DNA of 64,000 nt, from contig NZ_JABVXF010000002.1 in the NCBI RefSeq assembly GCF_013349995.1, forward strand, positions 163,395 through 227,394, given 5' to 3'. Positions 1 to 7,237 of this stretch are shown piece by piece (the stretch's first letter is position 1; the number at the start of each line of letters is the position of its first letter). The notes beneath the pieces are model-generated. The model made no database searches. It had not been told where the DNA came from and worked only from the letters and a program-made list of their open reading frames with translations. A program made the translations under genes and the position numbers. Origin of the DNA: Pseudoalteromonas sp. 0303. GTDB lineage: Bacteria; Pseudomonadota; Gammaproteobacteria; Enterobacterales; Alteromonadaceae.

Positions 1-898
1 CTTTACGGGTTAACATAATGCCATCGAGTGAGGCATCAATAATTTTATTTGCTAAAAATAGGTTACGTTGTGACTTTTGCAAAGCAATGTCACGCTGCTC
101 TATGGCCCGTTCAAGCTCGCAGCAATAAGCTGACTCAATCTCTGTGATCAAATCAGCAAATGATATCACCCCGCAAATTTCATCATCTCGAACCACTAAA
201 TGACGCACATTACGCTCTGTCATAGTGCGATACGCATCAAATAAACTGCTTTCACAATCAATTTCAATTAACGGGTAGCTAGCATATTGCCAACAAGGAT
301 TTAGCCACTCGGTTTGAATGATCAGCTCAACAATATCACGCTGAGTAATAATACCGTGCAGTTCAAGCTCTCGGTTATAAACCAGTACACTATCAAGGCG
401 GCCAGCGCGCATCAGTTGCACAACCTCTTCTATCGGTGTTTGCGCATCAACTATCTCTAGATCAGTGCGATACTGGTCATGAATGGGTCGAAATTGTAGG
501 TAGTGGTCCAAACCTTGGTTATGCACAATATCAGATAAGTTCAACATACCCGCAGGCTGATTCTCGCTATCCATCACCAATAAATGACGAATGCCATGTT
601 GTTGAAAACGCAAGGTTGCATCACTGACTGAGCATTGATTTGGTACTGTAATAACAGGCGCCGACATGACCTCGTGAATGGCAAGGTTCTTATAGAGCGG
701 GCTGCTGATGTCAATTTTCAAACAATCAGCCTCAGTCCAAATACCAACTACAGACTGCTCATGCTTGATAAAAATCGCCGTCACATTGTGAACATGCATC
801 AACCTTACCGCATCGACCAAAGGCGTATGCGCAGGACACGATACCAGCTTTTGCGAAAAGACATCACTCACCTTTTGATGTCGTCTTGGTTGATTCAT
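1..898 (-). CDS. CBS-domain signalling protein, C-terminus cut by window edge
   Basis: The reading frame is open from an ATG at 898 down to base 1, giving 299 residues with no stop, so the gene continues outside the window. I read four CBS-type repeats (about residues 8-55, 75-125, 135-190 and 205-250), i.e. two Bateman modules, which in this superfamily bind adenine nucleotides or similar ligands. A charged helical linker follows (about 255-285), and the last visible residues (ASLDGIMLTRK) look like the first strand of a PAS domain. By analogy the missing part could be PAS-GGDEF or a histidine kinase; this is inference. It is divergent from the small gene starting at 977. The short plus-strand frames over this region are shadows. 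Confidence 0.8.
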   Translation of the reverse strand, partial: MNQPRRHQKVSDVFSQKLVSCPAHTPLVDAVRLMHVHNVTAIFIKHEQSVVGIWTEADCLKIDISSPLYKNLAIHEVMSAPVITVPNQCSVSDATLRFQQHGIRHLLVMDSENQPAGMLNLSDIVHNQGLDHYLQFRPIHDQYRTDLEIVDAQTPIEEVVQLMRAGRLDSVLVYNRELELHGIITQRDIVELIIQTEWLNPCWQYASYPLIEIDCESSLFDAYRTMTERNVRHLVVRDDEICGVISFADLITEIESAYCCELERAIEQRDIALQKSQRNLFLANKIIDASLDGIMLTRK

Positions 899-976
899 AA
901 GTCGACTTTCCTAGTTCTTACATGAATTGGCAATTATAATCATTTCAACCTATGCAACTTTGACACAGGACAATAA

Positions 977-1270
977 ATGCACTCATCATTTCCTAAGATT
1001 ATTTTTTCAGACCATGAAATAGCATTAGTAGAAGACGAAGCCGATATAGAAAGCTTTTTATATGGCTTAAGCAAAGAGCAGCAGCAAGAAGCGATGCTAC
1101 TTTTGGCAACAGGGCACTATGTCAACTTGCAGGAAGAAAGCGTGAAAGCATTAACTGATATAGAGCTTGCTAATAGAGTGACTGAGCACCTAGCACAAGA
1201 GGGAGTATGCTGTTTAAGTAAGGTTACTCGGCTTACACCAACGCAAGCCTTTGCGATGCTGGCAGATTAA
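977..1270 (+). CDS. Small acidic hypothetical protein (97 aa)
   Basis: This is a 97-residue protein with an ATG start, preceded by AGGA about 6 bases upstream (caggacaataa). It has no signal peptide or membrane segment; it is acidic, rich in Glu, Leu and Ala, and reads as mostly helical. I do not recognise the family. Its TAA stop overlaps the stop of the convergent deacetylase gene within a shared TTAA. It is divergent from the CBS-domain gene, with about 78 bp between the starts. Coding is supported by the ribosome binding site and neat packing between two genes, but the function is unknown. Confidence 0.6.
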   Translation: MHSSFPKIIFSDHEIALVEDEADIESFLYGLSKEQQQEAMLLLATGHYVNLQEESVKALTDIELANRVTEHLAQEGVCCLSKVTRLTPTQAFAMLAD

Positions 1271-2187
1271 GGTGCATCCACCAGCGCTTTAATGTGCGCA
1301 ACGGCACTACGACCTAGAGCTGATAAAGCATAGCCCCCTTCAAGATATGAGATAATCCCTTTGCAATCTTGCTGCTGACAAAACTCAGCTAATTGCGTGG
1401 TTAGCCATGCGTAATCGTCTTCAACAAACTTCAGGCTTGCCATGTCATCTTCAAGGTGAGCATCAAAACCTGCACTAATAAACAACAGTTCAGGTTTAAA
1501 TTCGTTGAGTTTTGGTAGCCACTGCTCAAGGTAAACAGCTTTTAAGTCATTACCATCACTGGCAATTGGCAGCGGTGAGTTAACTAAAGTCGCGTTATTT
1601 TCAACCGCAGTATTTGGGTAAAAAGGATGTTGAAACAAAGAGCAAAACAACACATTGTCATCATCTAAAAAGATATCTTGCGTGCCATTACCGTGGTGTA
1701 CATCAAAGTCCAAAATAGCGATACGTTTAACACCTTTGCTTTGCGCGTATTTCACGGCAATGGCTAGGTTATTAAAAACGCAAAATCCTGCCGAGGTGCT
1801 GCGGTTTGCATGATGCCCTGGTGGTCTAACCGAGCAAAATGCGGCATCCAGTTTATCAGCAAGGATTTCATCAACGGCGAGTAATCCAGCACCAACGGCT
1901 CGTTCAATTGCTTTCATTGAATCTGGGCACAACCAAGTGTCGCCGTCTAATTCAGCAAGTCCTTCATCGGGAATTGTTTGCTCTACATGGCTTACCAAAG
2001 GTTCATCATGAGCACGTAAAAAGTCGTCGCGGCTGGCTTTAGGAGCTTGTAAGTGAGTAATTGCTATATCAACACCACTTGCTAGCAAGCGGTCGGTGAT
2101 CACATCTAAACGCGCAGGGCATTCGGGGTGATCCTCAATCATTTTATGTTTACGACAAAATGGATGTGAGATAACTGCCGTTCTCAT
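1267..2187 (-). CDS. Histone deacetylase family protein (AcuC/HDAC fold)
   Basis: This 306-residue protein belongs to the arginase/deacetylase fold shared by eukaryotic HDACs, AcuC and acetylpolyamine amidohydrolases, which are zinc enzymes that remove acetyl groups from lysine or polyamine amines. Visible hallmarks are RPPGHHA (about residues 121-127) with the paired histidines, DFDVHHGNGTQ (about 160-170) supplying Asp and His zinc ligands, SAGFDAH further on, and EGGY near the C-terminus. The length is normal for the short bacterial class. The real substrate cannot be told from sequence. It is a likely monocistronic gene transcribed toward the 97-aa gene. Confidence 0.9.
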   Translation of the reverse strand: MRTAVISHPFCRKHKMIEDHPECPARLDVITDRLLASGVDIAITHLQAPKASRDDFLRAHDEPLVSHVEQTIPDEGLAELDGDTWLCPDSMKAIERAVGAGLLAVDEILADKLDAAFCSVRPPGHHANRSTSAGFCVFNNLAIAVKYAQSKGVKRIAILDFDVHHGNGTQDIFLDDDNVLFCSLFQHPFYPNTAVENNATLVNSPLPIASDGNDLKAVYLEQWLPKLNEFKPELLFISAGFDAHLEDDMASLKFVEDDYAWLTTQLAEFCQQQDCKGIISYLEGGYALSALGRSAVAHIKALVDAP

Positions 2188-2222
2188 AATACGCTCCTTG
2201 AATTATTTTCCCCCAGTATAAC

Positions 2223-2244
2223 AAAGCCACCTAATGGTGGCTTT
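2223..2244 (-). terminator. Rho-independent terminator of the serine hydrolase operon
   Basis: A 9-bp perfect stem (AAAGCCACC / GGTGGCTTT) with a 4-base loop lies just past the stop of the serine hydrolase gene, and is followed on the minus strand by a short T-containing run (GTTAT). It separates the five-gene leftward operon from the deacetylase gene. Confidence 0.75.
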
Positions 2245-2255
2245 GCGACTTTGGT

Positions 2256-3803
2256 TTACTTTTTAGCGCGTAAATCTAAATTCCTAAAGTCAAAACTAAA
2301 GTCTGTGACCGCCGTTGAGACAGCACGCATTTTTGCACTACTCACTCGGTTATCCGGGCTCATTTGAAACTCAATGTAAGCATCTGCTTCAAGTAACTTT
2401 TCATCCCACTTCACAATAAACGTATTGCCCGTGTAATGCTCAAGCTGACCTTTCAAACGCTTTGTATGAGTAAAATCAATACGTAGCTGACCATTTAACT
2501 CCTCGATTACCACATCACCATACCAGTTATCGTGCAGCGTGCCTGTGTAGTTGATGTTTGGTAGTTTCGCTTGATAATCAGCAGGTGTTTCTGGTTTTGC
2601 GTTTGCGTAAGCTTCTTTTTTACCTTCAAAGTGCTTTTTAGCAAGGTCTTCAACCCAGTCTTTATCTTCAAGATCTAATGCATCTTCTAATACTTCGTAA
2701 GTCACCGCAGAGAGCGCGCTGAATGCTTGCTGGTTACTCAGAATAACAATACCGAGATTTTTCTCTGGTAATAATGTCACTTGAGACACCATGCCTAAGA
2801 TACCACCACCATGGCCTAGCTTTTTAATGCCGTGGAAATCTTCAATGCTCCAGCCTAAACCATAACCTCTAAATTGTTGGTGGTAAGCTTCATAAGCACT
2901 TTTTGATGCCATTGACGTAATGTGCGGGTGCCACATTTGTTGCTGCTGCTTTTCAGTGAATAACTGCTGGCCATTTGGCATTTTGCCATGTGCAAGCTGC
3001 GTGCGTAGCCATTGGCTCATATCGCTTACGCTTGATGCAATCGCACCAGCGCCACGGAAATCTTCGAGGTAGTTCACAAAAAATGGGTGTAGTTGGCCAT
3101 CCATTGGAATATGACCCGTCGCCCAGTTTTTATTGCTACTAGGAATACGTGAAAAACCTGCGCGTGAGTTTTTCATATCAAGTGGCTGAAGAATATTTTT
3201 CTCGATGTAATCATTCCAGCTCATGCCAGATACACGGGCTACCACCTCACCTGCAGTGACAAACATTAAGTTGTTATAGGCGTATTTACTGCGAAAGCTA
3301 CTCGCTGGTTTTAAGTATTTTAGCCCTGCGATAATTTCATCAATCGATTTGTCAGTATCTGGCCAAATCATTAAATCGCCTTGCCCTAAACCCAAACCGC
3401 TACGGTGGCTTAATAAATCGCGAATGGTCATTTCACGTGTTACGTAAGGGTCATACAGACGAAACTCAGGAAGATGATCAATTACTTTGTCATCCCAGCT
3501 AAGCTTACCTTCATCAATTAATTTAGCTAACGCTGCTGCGGTAAATGCTTTGGTGTTTGACGCGATACCGAATAAGGTGTCTTTATTTACTTTTTTACCG
3601 GTATCAAGGTGAGATACGCCAAAACCTTTTGCTAACACGACCTGGTCATTTTCAACAATCGCTACAGCCATACCCGGTACGTCAAAACGTGCCATTGACG
3701 TTTCGATTACTTTTTCAATTTTTTTAGTATCAATATCGGCATAACTGTAAAACGAACAGCTCGATAAAAGCGCCGCTGCAACGGCTAATTTACGAAATAT
3801 CAT
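2256..3803 (-). CDS. Exported serine hydrolase, class C beta-lactamase/AmpH-like
   Basis: This 515-residue protein has a signal peptide (about 1-22, ending YSYA) and the penicillin-binding/class C beta-lactamase fold. The catalytic SxxK is SNTK at 82-85, the YxN equivalent is YNN in YAYNNLM, and the KTG triad is replaced by HGG in LGHGGGILG, as is usual for esterase/peptidase-type members. A C-terminal extension of about 120 residues resembles DUF3471. It is probably a periplasmic or surface peptidase or esterase; antibiotic hydrolysis is not implied. Its ATG overlaps the upstream stop as ATGA, suggesting translational coupling. It is the last gene of a five-gene leftward operon. Confidence 0.9.
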   Translation of the reverse strand: MIFRKLAVAAALLSSCSFYSYADIDTKKIEKVIETSMARFDVPGMAVAIVENDQVVLAKGFGVSHLDTGKKVNKDTLFGIASNTKAFTAAALAKLIDEGKLSWDDKVIDHLPEFRLYDPYVTREMTIRDLLSHRSGLGLGQGDLMIWPDTDKSIDEIIAGLKYLKPASSFRSKYAYNNLMFVTAGEVVARVSGMSWNDYIEKNILQPLDMKNSRAGFSRIPSSNKNWATGHIPMDGQLHPFFVNYLEDFRGAGAIASSVSDMSQWLRTQLAHGKMPNGQQLFTEKQQQQMWHPHITSMASKSAYEAYHQQFRGYGLGWSIEDFHGIKKLGHGGGILGMVSQVTLLPEKNLGIVILSNQQAFSALSAVTYEVLEDALDLEDKDWVEDLAKKHFEGKKEAYANAKPETPADYQAKLPNINYTGTLHDNWYGDVVIEELNGQLRIDFTHTKRLKGQLEHYTGNTFIVKWDEKLLEADAYIEFQMSPDNRVSSAKMRAVSTAVTDFSFDFRNLDLRAKK

Positions 3804-4315
3804 AATATCCCTTGGTGATTTTTATTGTTGTGAATAGCGAACTCTTTCGCTGCTCGGGTTTTATCTGGATCATCGCAACTTGGTCTTGCGAGTATTGCTT
3901 CACTGTAATGATTTGGTACACCTGCTTCAAGCGCTCCGCGATGAACATGCTGAAGATACCAGTCGAATGGCAGTAAAGACTCATCTAAGGTGTTAGCGAT
4001 ATAACAATGGGCAGCAAGTTGCTCGCCATCTAGTAGCTCAACGGTGATATCTACACAGTCATAACGCGGCCCTTCGATATCATCAAGAATCGACTTTTCA
4101 GCTTCGTTTAACTGATACACAACACCATATACCAAGGCATCTGCCTGATCTGTTTTGCGCACGCTACACTTTGCAGAGCCGTCGGTACTTACCATATCAA
4201 ACGTCAGCTCATAGCCCTTTAAAATAGCTGTACCTACCCGCTTTGCTTCAGGCAGCCTTGCCAGCAATCTGCTCGATGACATATTTGAACCAAATGAAAA
4301 GTTATATAGCGTCAT
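3800..4315 (-). CDS. Gamma-glutamylcyclotransferase-like protein
   Basis: This 171-residue protein belongs to the GGCT/AIG2-like fold. The N-terminal strand and substrate loop YNFSFGSNM matches the family's YGSN loop. The region VYGVVYQLNEAEKSILDDIEG is the typical continuation and contains the acidic residues expected for the catalytic glutamate. Family members cyclise gamma-glutamyl dipeptides to 5-oxoproline; the substrate here is not known. I chose the ATG at 4315 because GTGAGG sits 5 bases before it; the TTG at 4333 would start inside the preceding gene. It is coupled to the serine hydrolase by an ATGA overlap. Confidence 0.8.
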   Translation of the reverse strand: MTLYNFSFGSNMSSSRLLARLPEAKRVGTAILKGYELTFDMVSTDGSAKCSVRKTDQADALVYGVVYQLNEAEKSILDDIEGPRYDCVDITVELLDGEQLAAHCYIANTLDESLLPFDWYLQHVHRGALEAGVPNHYSEAILARPSCDDPDKTRAAKEFAIHNNKNHQGIL

Positions 4316-4322
4316 ACTTACC

Positions 4323-4943
4323 TCACACAACAACGCGAATAGCTAAGGCAATTAAGATCACGCCAATGCCTCTATCAAACCAGTATCCGCTTTTTAAGAA
4401 AAATGCTCGCACTGATGCTTTTGATAACACCAATGATAAAAATGAAAACCACAGCCAAGTCGCCATTGCCATATACACGCCATAACCAGCCTGCACTACA
4501 ACAGGTGTTTCAGGGCTTATTACAAGAGTAAACAACGACATAAAAAACAGTGTTGCTTTGGGATTAAGGGCATTGGTAAAAAAACCGCGTCGAAATGCTT
4601 TATACACCGATTCAGGCTCAGCAGGGGCAAGGGTTTGCTGTTTACTATCGCTAGGTTTTGCGCTTCGTAAAGCTTGCACACCCAAGTATGCCAAATAAGC
4701 CCCTGCAAGGTATTTTAAAGCCATGAATAAGCTAGGTGACTGGGATAAAATTAATGCCACACCTAATACACAATAAGCAATATGCAGCAAAATAGCCGCA
4801 CCAACCCCAGCACTGGTCCAAAGCGCATTTTTACGACCTTGTTGAATACTTTGCTTTAGTACAATTGCAAAGTCAGGACCTGGGCTTGCTACCGCAAAAA
4901 AGTGAGCTATGGCTATCAATAAAAACTCATCTAAATACTGCAC
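4323..4943 (-). CDS. LysE/RhtB family amino-acid exporter
   Basis: This is a 206-residue inner-membrane protein with about six hydrophobic helices. It opens with the family signature FAVASPGPDFAIVLKQSI (about residues 15-33), where the GPD motif is typical of LysE/RhtB/threonine exporters, and later has GFFTNALNPKATLFF, the second conserved block. Members export amino acids or homoserine lactones; the substrate is not predictable. It lies between an unknown peptidase-like gene and the GGCT-like gene with gaps of 6-7 bp, so co-transcription is likely. A link to gamma-glutamyl or amino-acid turnover is speculative. Confidence 0.9.
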   Translation of the reverse strand: MQYLDEFLLIAIAHFFAVASPGPDFAIVLKQSIQQGRKNALWTSAGVGAAILLHIAYCVLGVALILSQSPSLFMALKYLAGAYLAYLGVQALRSAKPSDSKQQTLAPAEPESVYKAFRRGFFTNALNPKATLFFMSLFTLVISPETPVVVQAGYGVYMAMATWLWFSFLSLVLSKASVRAFFLKSGYWFDRGIGVILIALAIRVVV

Positions 4944-4949
4944 TCAATA

Positions 4950-5732
4950 TCACCCTACTGCTTGTTCATCTAATGCTAATAACAACGGATTTGCACTGTC
5001 ATTTACCAATGCTTTAATTTGCTTTTGCGCTTTTTTATATTGGCTGCGTAAATGGGGTTTTAAAAACTTCTTCGACTGATTATCCCCTTTAAAATGCGTA
5101 ACCAGCGCATGCATAAATAGCGTTTGTGGCTCAGTCAGCGCTGCTTGGCGATTGGCATAAGGGTTATAACCGCAGCCGCAGCCACCTTTAAATTGATACA
5201 CCGTATTACTCATCATCACCCCAAAGCCTAAATAGCATGCCAACGCATCGCTTGCTTGCGGTAAGTACTCTTTACCGCCGGGAGGTAAGACACCCACATG
5301 GTGAATCAAAATGGTCGCTAAGGTACCAGCAAAACTTGCCACTAAATCTTGCGGTTGATTGATTTGGTTCGGGTTAAAGGAGATATTCACCGGATGATTT
5401 GCCGGTACAATTAAACTCGCCTCGCTACCGCGTAAATTATCTTGAAATTCAAAATGCGGAAACACCTGAGGTGTAAGCCCAGATGGCGCAACTAAGTTAA
5501 TTGGCCACGCCTGCATCCCCGCATAATCAACAACTCGACTAAATACCTTTTCAGCCATTTCACTGACGCTCGACACCCTATCCGGAAAGAACTGCCCATT
5601 AGGTAAAATGATTTGCGTGTGCTTTAAAAAATATTCACTATCAAAGTGTTCAACAGCCCATAAAAAAGTATCGATTAACCACTGCTGCTCTTGCTCATCA
5701 ACAAGTGGGGCCGACTTAAATAACGCTAACAT
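4950..5732 (-). CDS. Peptidase-like protein without HExxH motif, unknown function
   Basis: This is a 260-residue, apparently cytosolic protein with no signal peptide. I do not know it by name. The layout (an N-terminal block ending FFPDRV, then LVASFAGTLATILIHH, ALACYLGFGVMMSNTVYQF, and a glycine/cysteine stretch GGCGCGYNPY) recalls from memory a bacterial family that carries a zinc HExxH helix followed by a LGFGIF.AN segment. Here the helix reads AGTLATIL, so the zinc motif would be absent. Function is unknown; a catalytically dead relative is an inference. It starts 3 bp after the creA stop and lies in the same operon. Confidence 0.7.
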   Translation of the reverse strand: MLALFKSAPLVDEQEQQWLIDTFLWAVEHFDSEYFLKHTQIILPNGQFFPDRVSSVSEMAEKVFSRVVDYAGMQAWPINLVAPSGLTPQVFPHFEFQDNLRGSEASLIVPANHPVNISFNPNQINQPQDLVASFAGTLATILIHHVGVLPPGGKEYLPQASDALACYLGFGVMMSNTVYQFKGGCGCGYNPYANRQAALTEPQTLFMHALVTHFKGDNQSKKFLKPHLRSQYKKAQKQIKALVNDSANPLLLALDEQAVG

Positions 5733-5735
5733 AAA

Positions 5736-6206
5736 TTACTCTTGTGATTGTGCCCATTGCCATGCATCTGTATTGTAAAGAGGCACAGTTGATAAAGCAT
5801 GATGATGGCTGCCGCTCGACTCTTTCGTTGAATAAGACAAATATAAAAGTGTGCGTGTTGGCGCATCATAAATACGACGAACTTTTAACGACTTAAACAA
5901 AATACTTTTCGATGACTTAAATACCACTTCGCCTGATTTACTGCGGTCAATTTGTTGTAATTGGTCAGCGGTAATGGGGCCTGTTTGACGACAGGCAATA
6001 GACATATCGGATGGATCAGCAAAATCAAGGTTCGCTTCAATATGGCTAATGTGGCAAGTTACACCGCTTATAAGCGGGTCTTGTTGTGATACCACTTTAA
6101 TATCTTTGGTCGTAAATAACCCCAAACTCACCGAAGCAGCATCATCCGAGCAACCGCTCAACAAAATCAGTGGCGCAGTAAGTGCAGCTAATTTTAGTAA
6201 CTTCAT
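5736..6206 (-). CDS. creA: CreA family lipoprotein
   Basis: This 156-residue protein has a lipoprotein signal (LILLSGC, Cys at about 19). The body matches CreA: VSQQDPLISGVTCHISHIE, DPSDMSIACRQTGPI, and a C-terminal RRIYDAPTRTLLYLSYSTK followed by STVPLY. CreA is widespread in gammaproteobacteria, exported, and of unclear biochemical role. The protein is typical in length. It is the first gene of the leftward operon and is divergent from the outer-membrane barrel gene, with a shared promoter region of about 100 bp. Confidence 0.9.
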   Translation of the reverse strand: MKLLKLAALTAPLILLSGCSDDAASVSLGLFTTKDIKVVSQQDPLISGVTCHISHIEANLDFADPSDMSIACRQTGPITADQLQQIDRSKSGEVVFKSSKSILFKSLKVRRIYDAPTRTLLYLSYSTKESSGSHHHALSTVPLYNTDAWQWAQSQE

Positions 6207-6309
6207 CCTAGTGTTCCTTATTAAAAAGCGATAGTTGTCCGTTTACAACGATTTGCTTGCTATGTTTCAATACTATCTCAAAATATCTTCAACAACGAGC
6301 ACCTAAACA

Positions 6310-6897
6310 ATGAAAAAATCGCTTGGTTTACTGTGTTTAATGTTCTTAAGTAGTACAGCTCAAGCTGACTACTCTATTAGCGCTGGTTTCGGCAAAAACT
6401 TTACTAACTCGGTGCAAACCGAAGAAAACCTAAAAATTGAGCTTGAGGATGACAGCCATTTTACTGTCAGCCTAGATAGAACCATTGATAATGCTCGTTA
6501 TGGGTTCTTTTATTCAGCAACCGAACTTGATATGAAAGACCAAACCAACAAGCAAGTCGAGATGCAATACCTGCTATTTCAAAGTGCCGTAGAAGTGCCA
6601 TTAGCTGACCGTATAGTTGGTTTTGTGGGTGCCCAAATTGGCGCAAACCACGTCAGCACTGACTTTGCCGACTCTGATACGTTTTTTACCTCTGGCCTAT
6701 ATGCTGGCGCAGATTATTTATTTACTGAACAAGCTCGGGTTTATGTTGAAACTCGCTGGCTGGCAACTATTGTAAATAATGCAAGTAACGTATCGTGCAC
6801 ATTGCCAACATCAGAAGACGACCAATGTCTATGGCACTTTGATGGTGATGTGTTAAACCAATTTCAGACAAACATCGGTTTTAGTTACCGCTTTTAA
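6310..6897 (+). CDS. Small outer-membrane beta-barrel protein
   Basis: This 195-residue protein has a clear Sec signal peptide (about 1-19, ending AQA). It then has alternating amphipathic strands (YSISAGFGKNF, RYGFFYSATEL, GLYAGADYLF, ARVYVETRWLA) and ends in FSYRF, a C-terminal aromatic signature recognised by the BAM machinery. This fits an eight-stranded OmpW/OmpX-size barrel. Two cysteines near the C-terminus (SCTL...DQCLW) could form a disulfide in an extracellular loop. The cargo or role is unknown. It is followed after 10 bp by the CHMI-like gene, probably co-transcribed. Confidence 0.8.
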   Translation: MKKSLGLLCLMFLSSTAQADYSISAGFGKNFTNSVQTEENLKIELEDDSHFTVSLDRTIDNARYGFFYSATELDMKDQTNKQVEMQYLLFQSAVEVPLADRIVGFVGAQIGANHVSTDFADSDTFFTSGLYAGADYLFTEQARVYVETRWLATIVNNASNVSCTLPTSEDDQCLWHFDGDVLNQFQTNIGFSYRF

Positions 6898-6907
6898 GGA
6901 AGACCCC

Positions 6908-7237
6908 ATGCCGCACATTGTTATAGAACACTCAGAAGACTTGCCAATTCTGCCACAAGTGTTAGTTGAAAAAGTTCACCAAGCCGTTTTTGACTCAGGC
7001 TTATTTGAGCTTTCGACCATAAAGACTCGTGCAATTGCTTATCAGCATTACGAATTAGGTGAAGGCAAAGATGGCTTTATTCACATCGGCGCATCAATCA
7101 TGGCAGGCAGAACTATAGAGCAAAAGCAAATGCTCAGTGAGCAATTACTAAGTTGCTTAAGAACATACTGCCGCCGCTCGTATAGCTTAAGCGTTAATAT
7201 TTACGATATGGATGCTGACATCTACCGTAAGTGTTAA
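6908..7237 (+). CDS. 5-carboxymethyl-2-hydroxymuconate isomerase family protein
   Basis: This 109-residue protein of the tautomerase superfamily begins MPHIVIEHS, so after Met removal the catalytic N-terminal proline is exposed. The rest (HQAVFDSGLF, IKTRAIAY, GFIHIGASIMAGR, ending VNIYDMDADIYRK) follows the CHMI/HpcD pattern. HpcD acts in homoprotocatechuate degradation, but no other gene of that pathway is nearby, so the protein may serve another tautomerisation. It lies 10 bp after the barrel gene (aggaagacccATG). Its end abuts the stop of the convergent regulator gene. Confidence 0.85.
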   Translation: MPHIVIEHSEDLPILPQVLVEKVHQAVFDSGLFELSTIKTRAIAYQHYELGEGKDGFIHIGASIMAGRTIEQKQMLSEQLLSCLRTYCRRSYSLSVNIYDMDADIYRKC

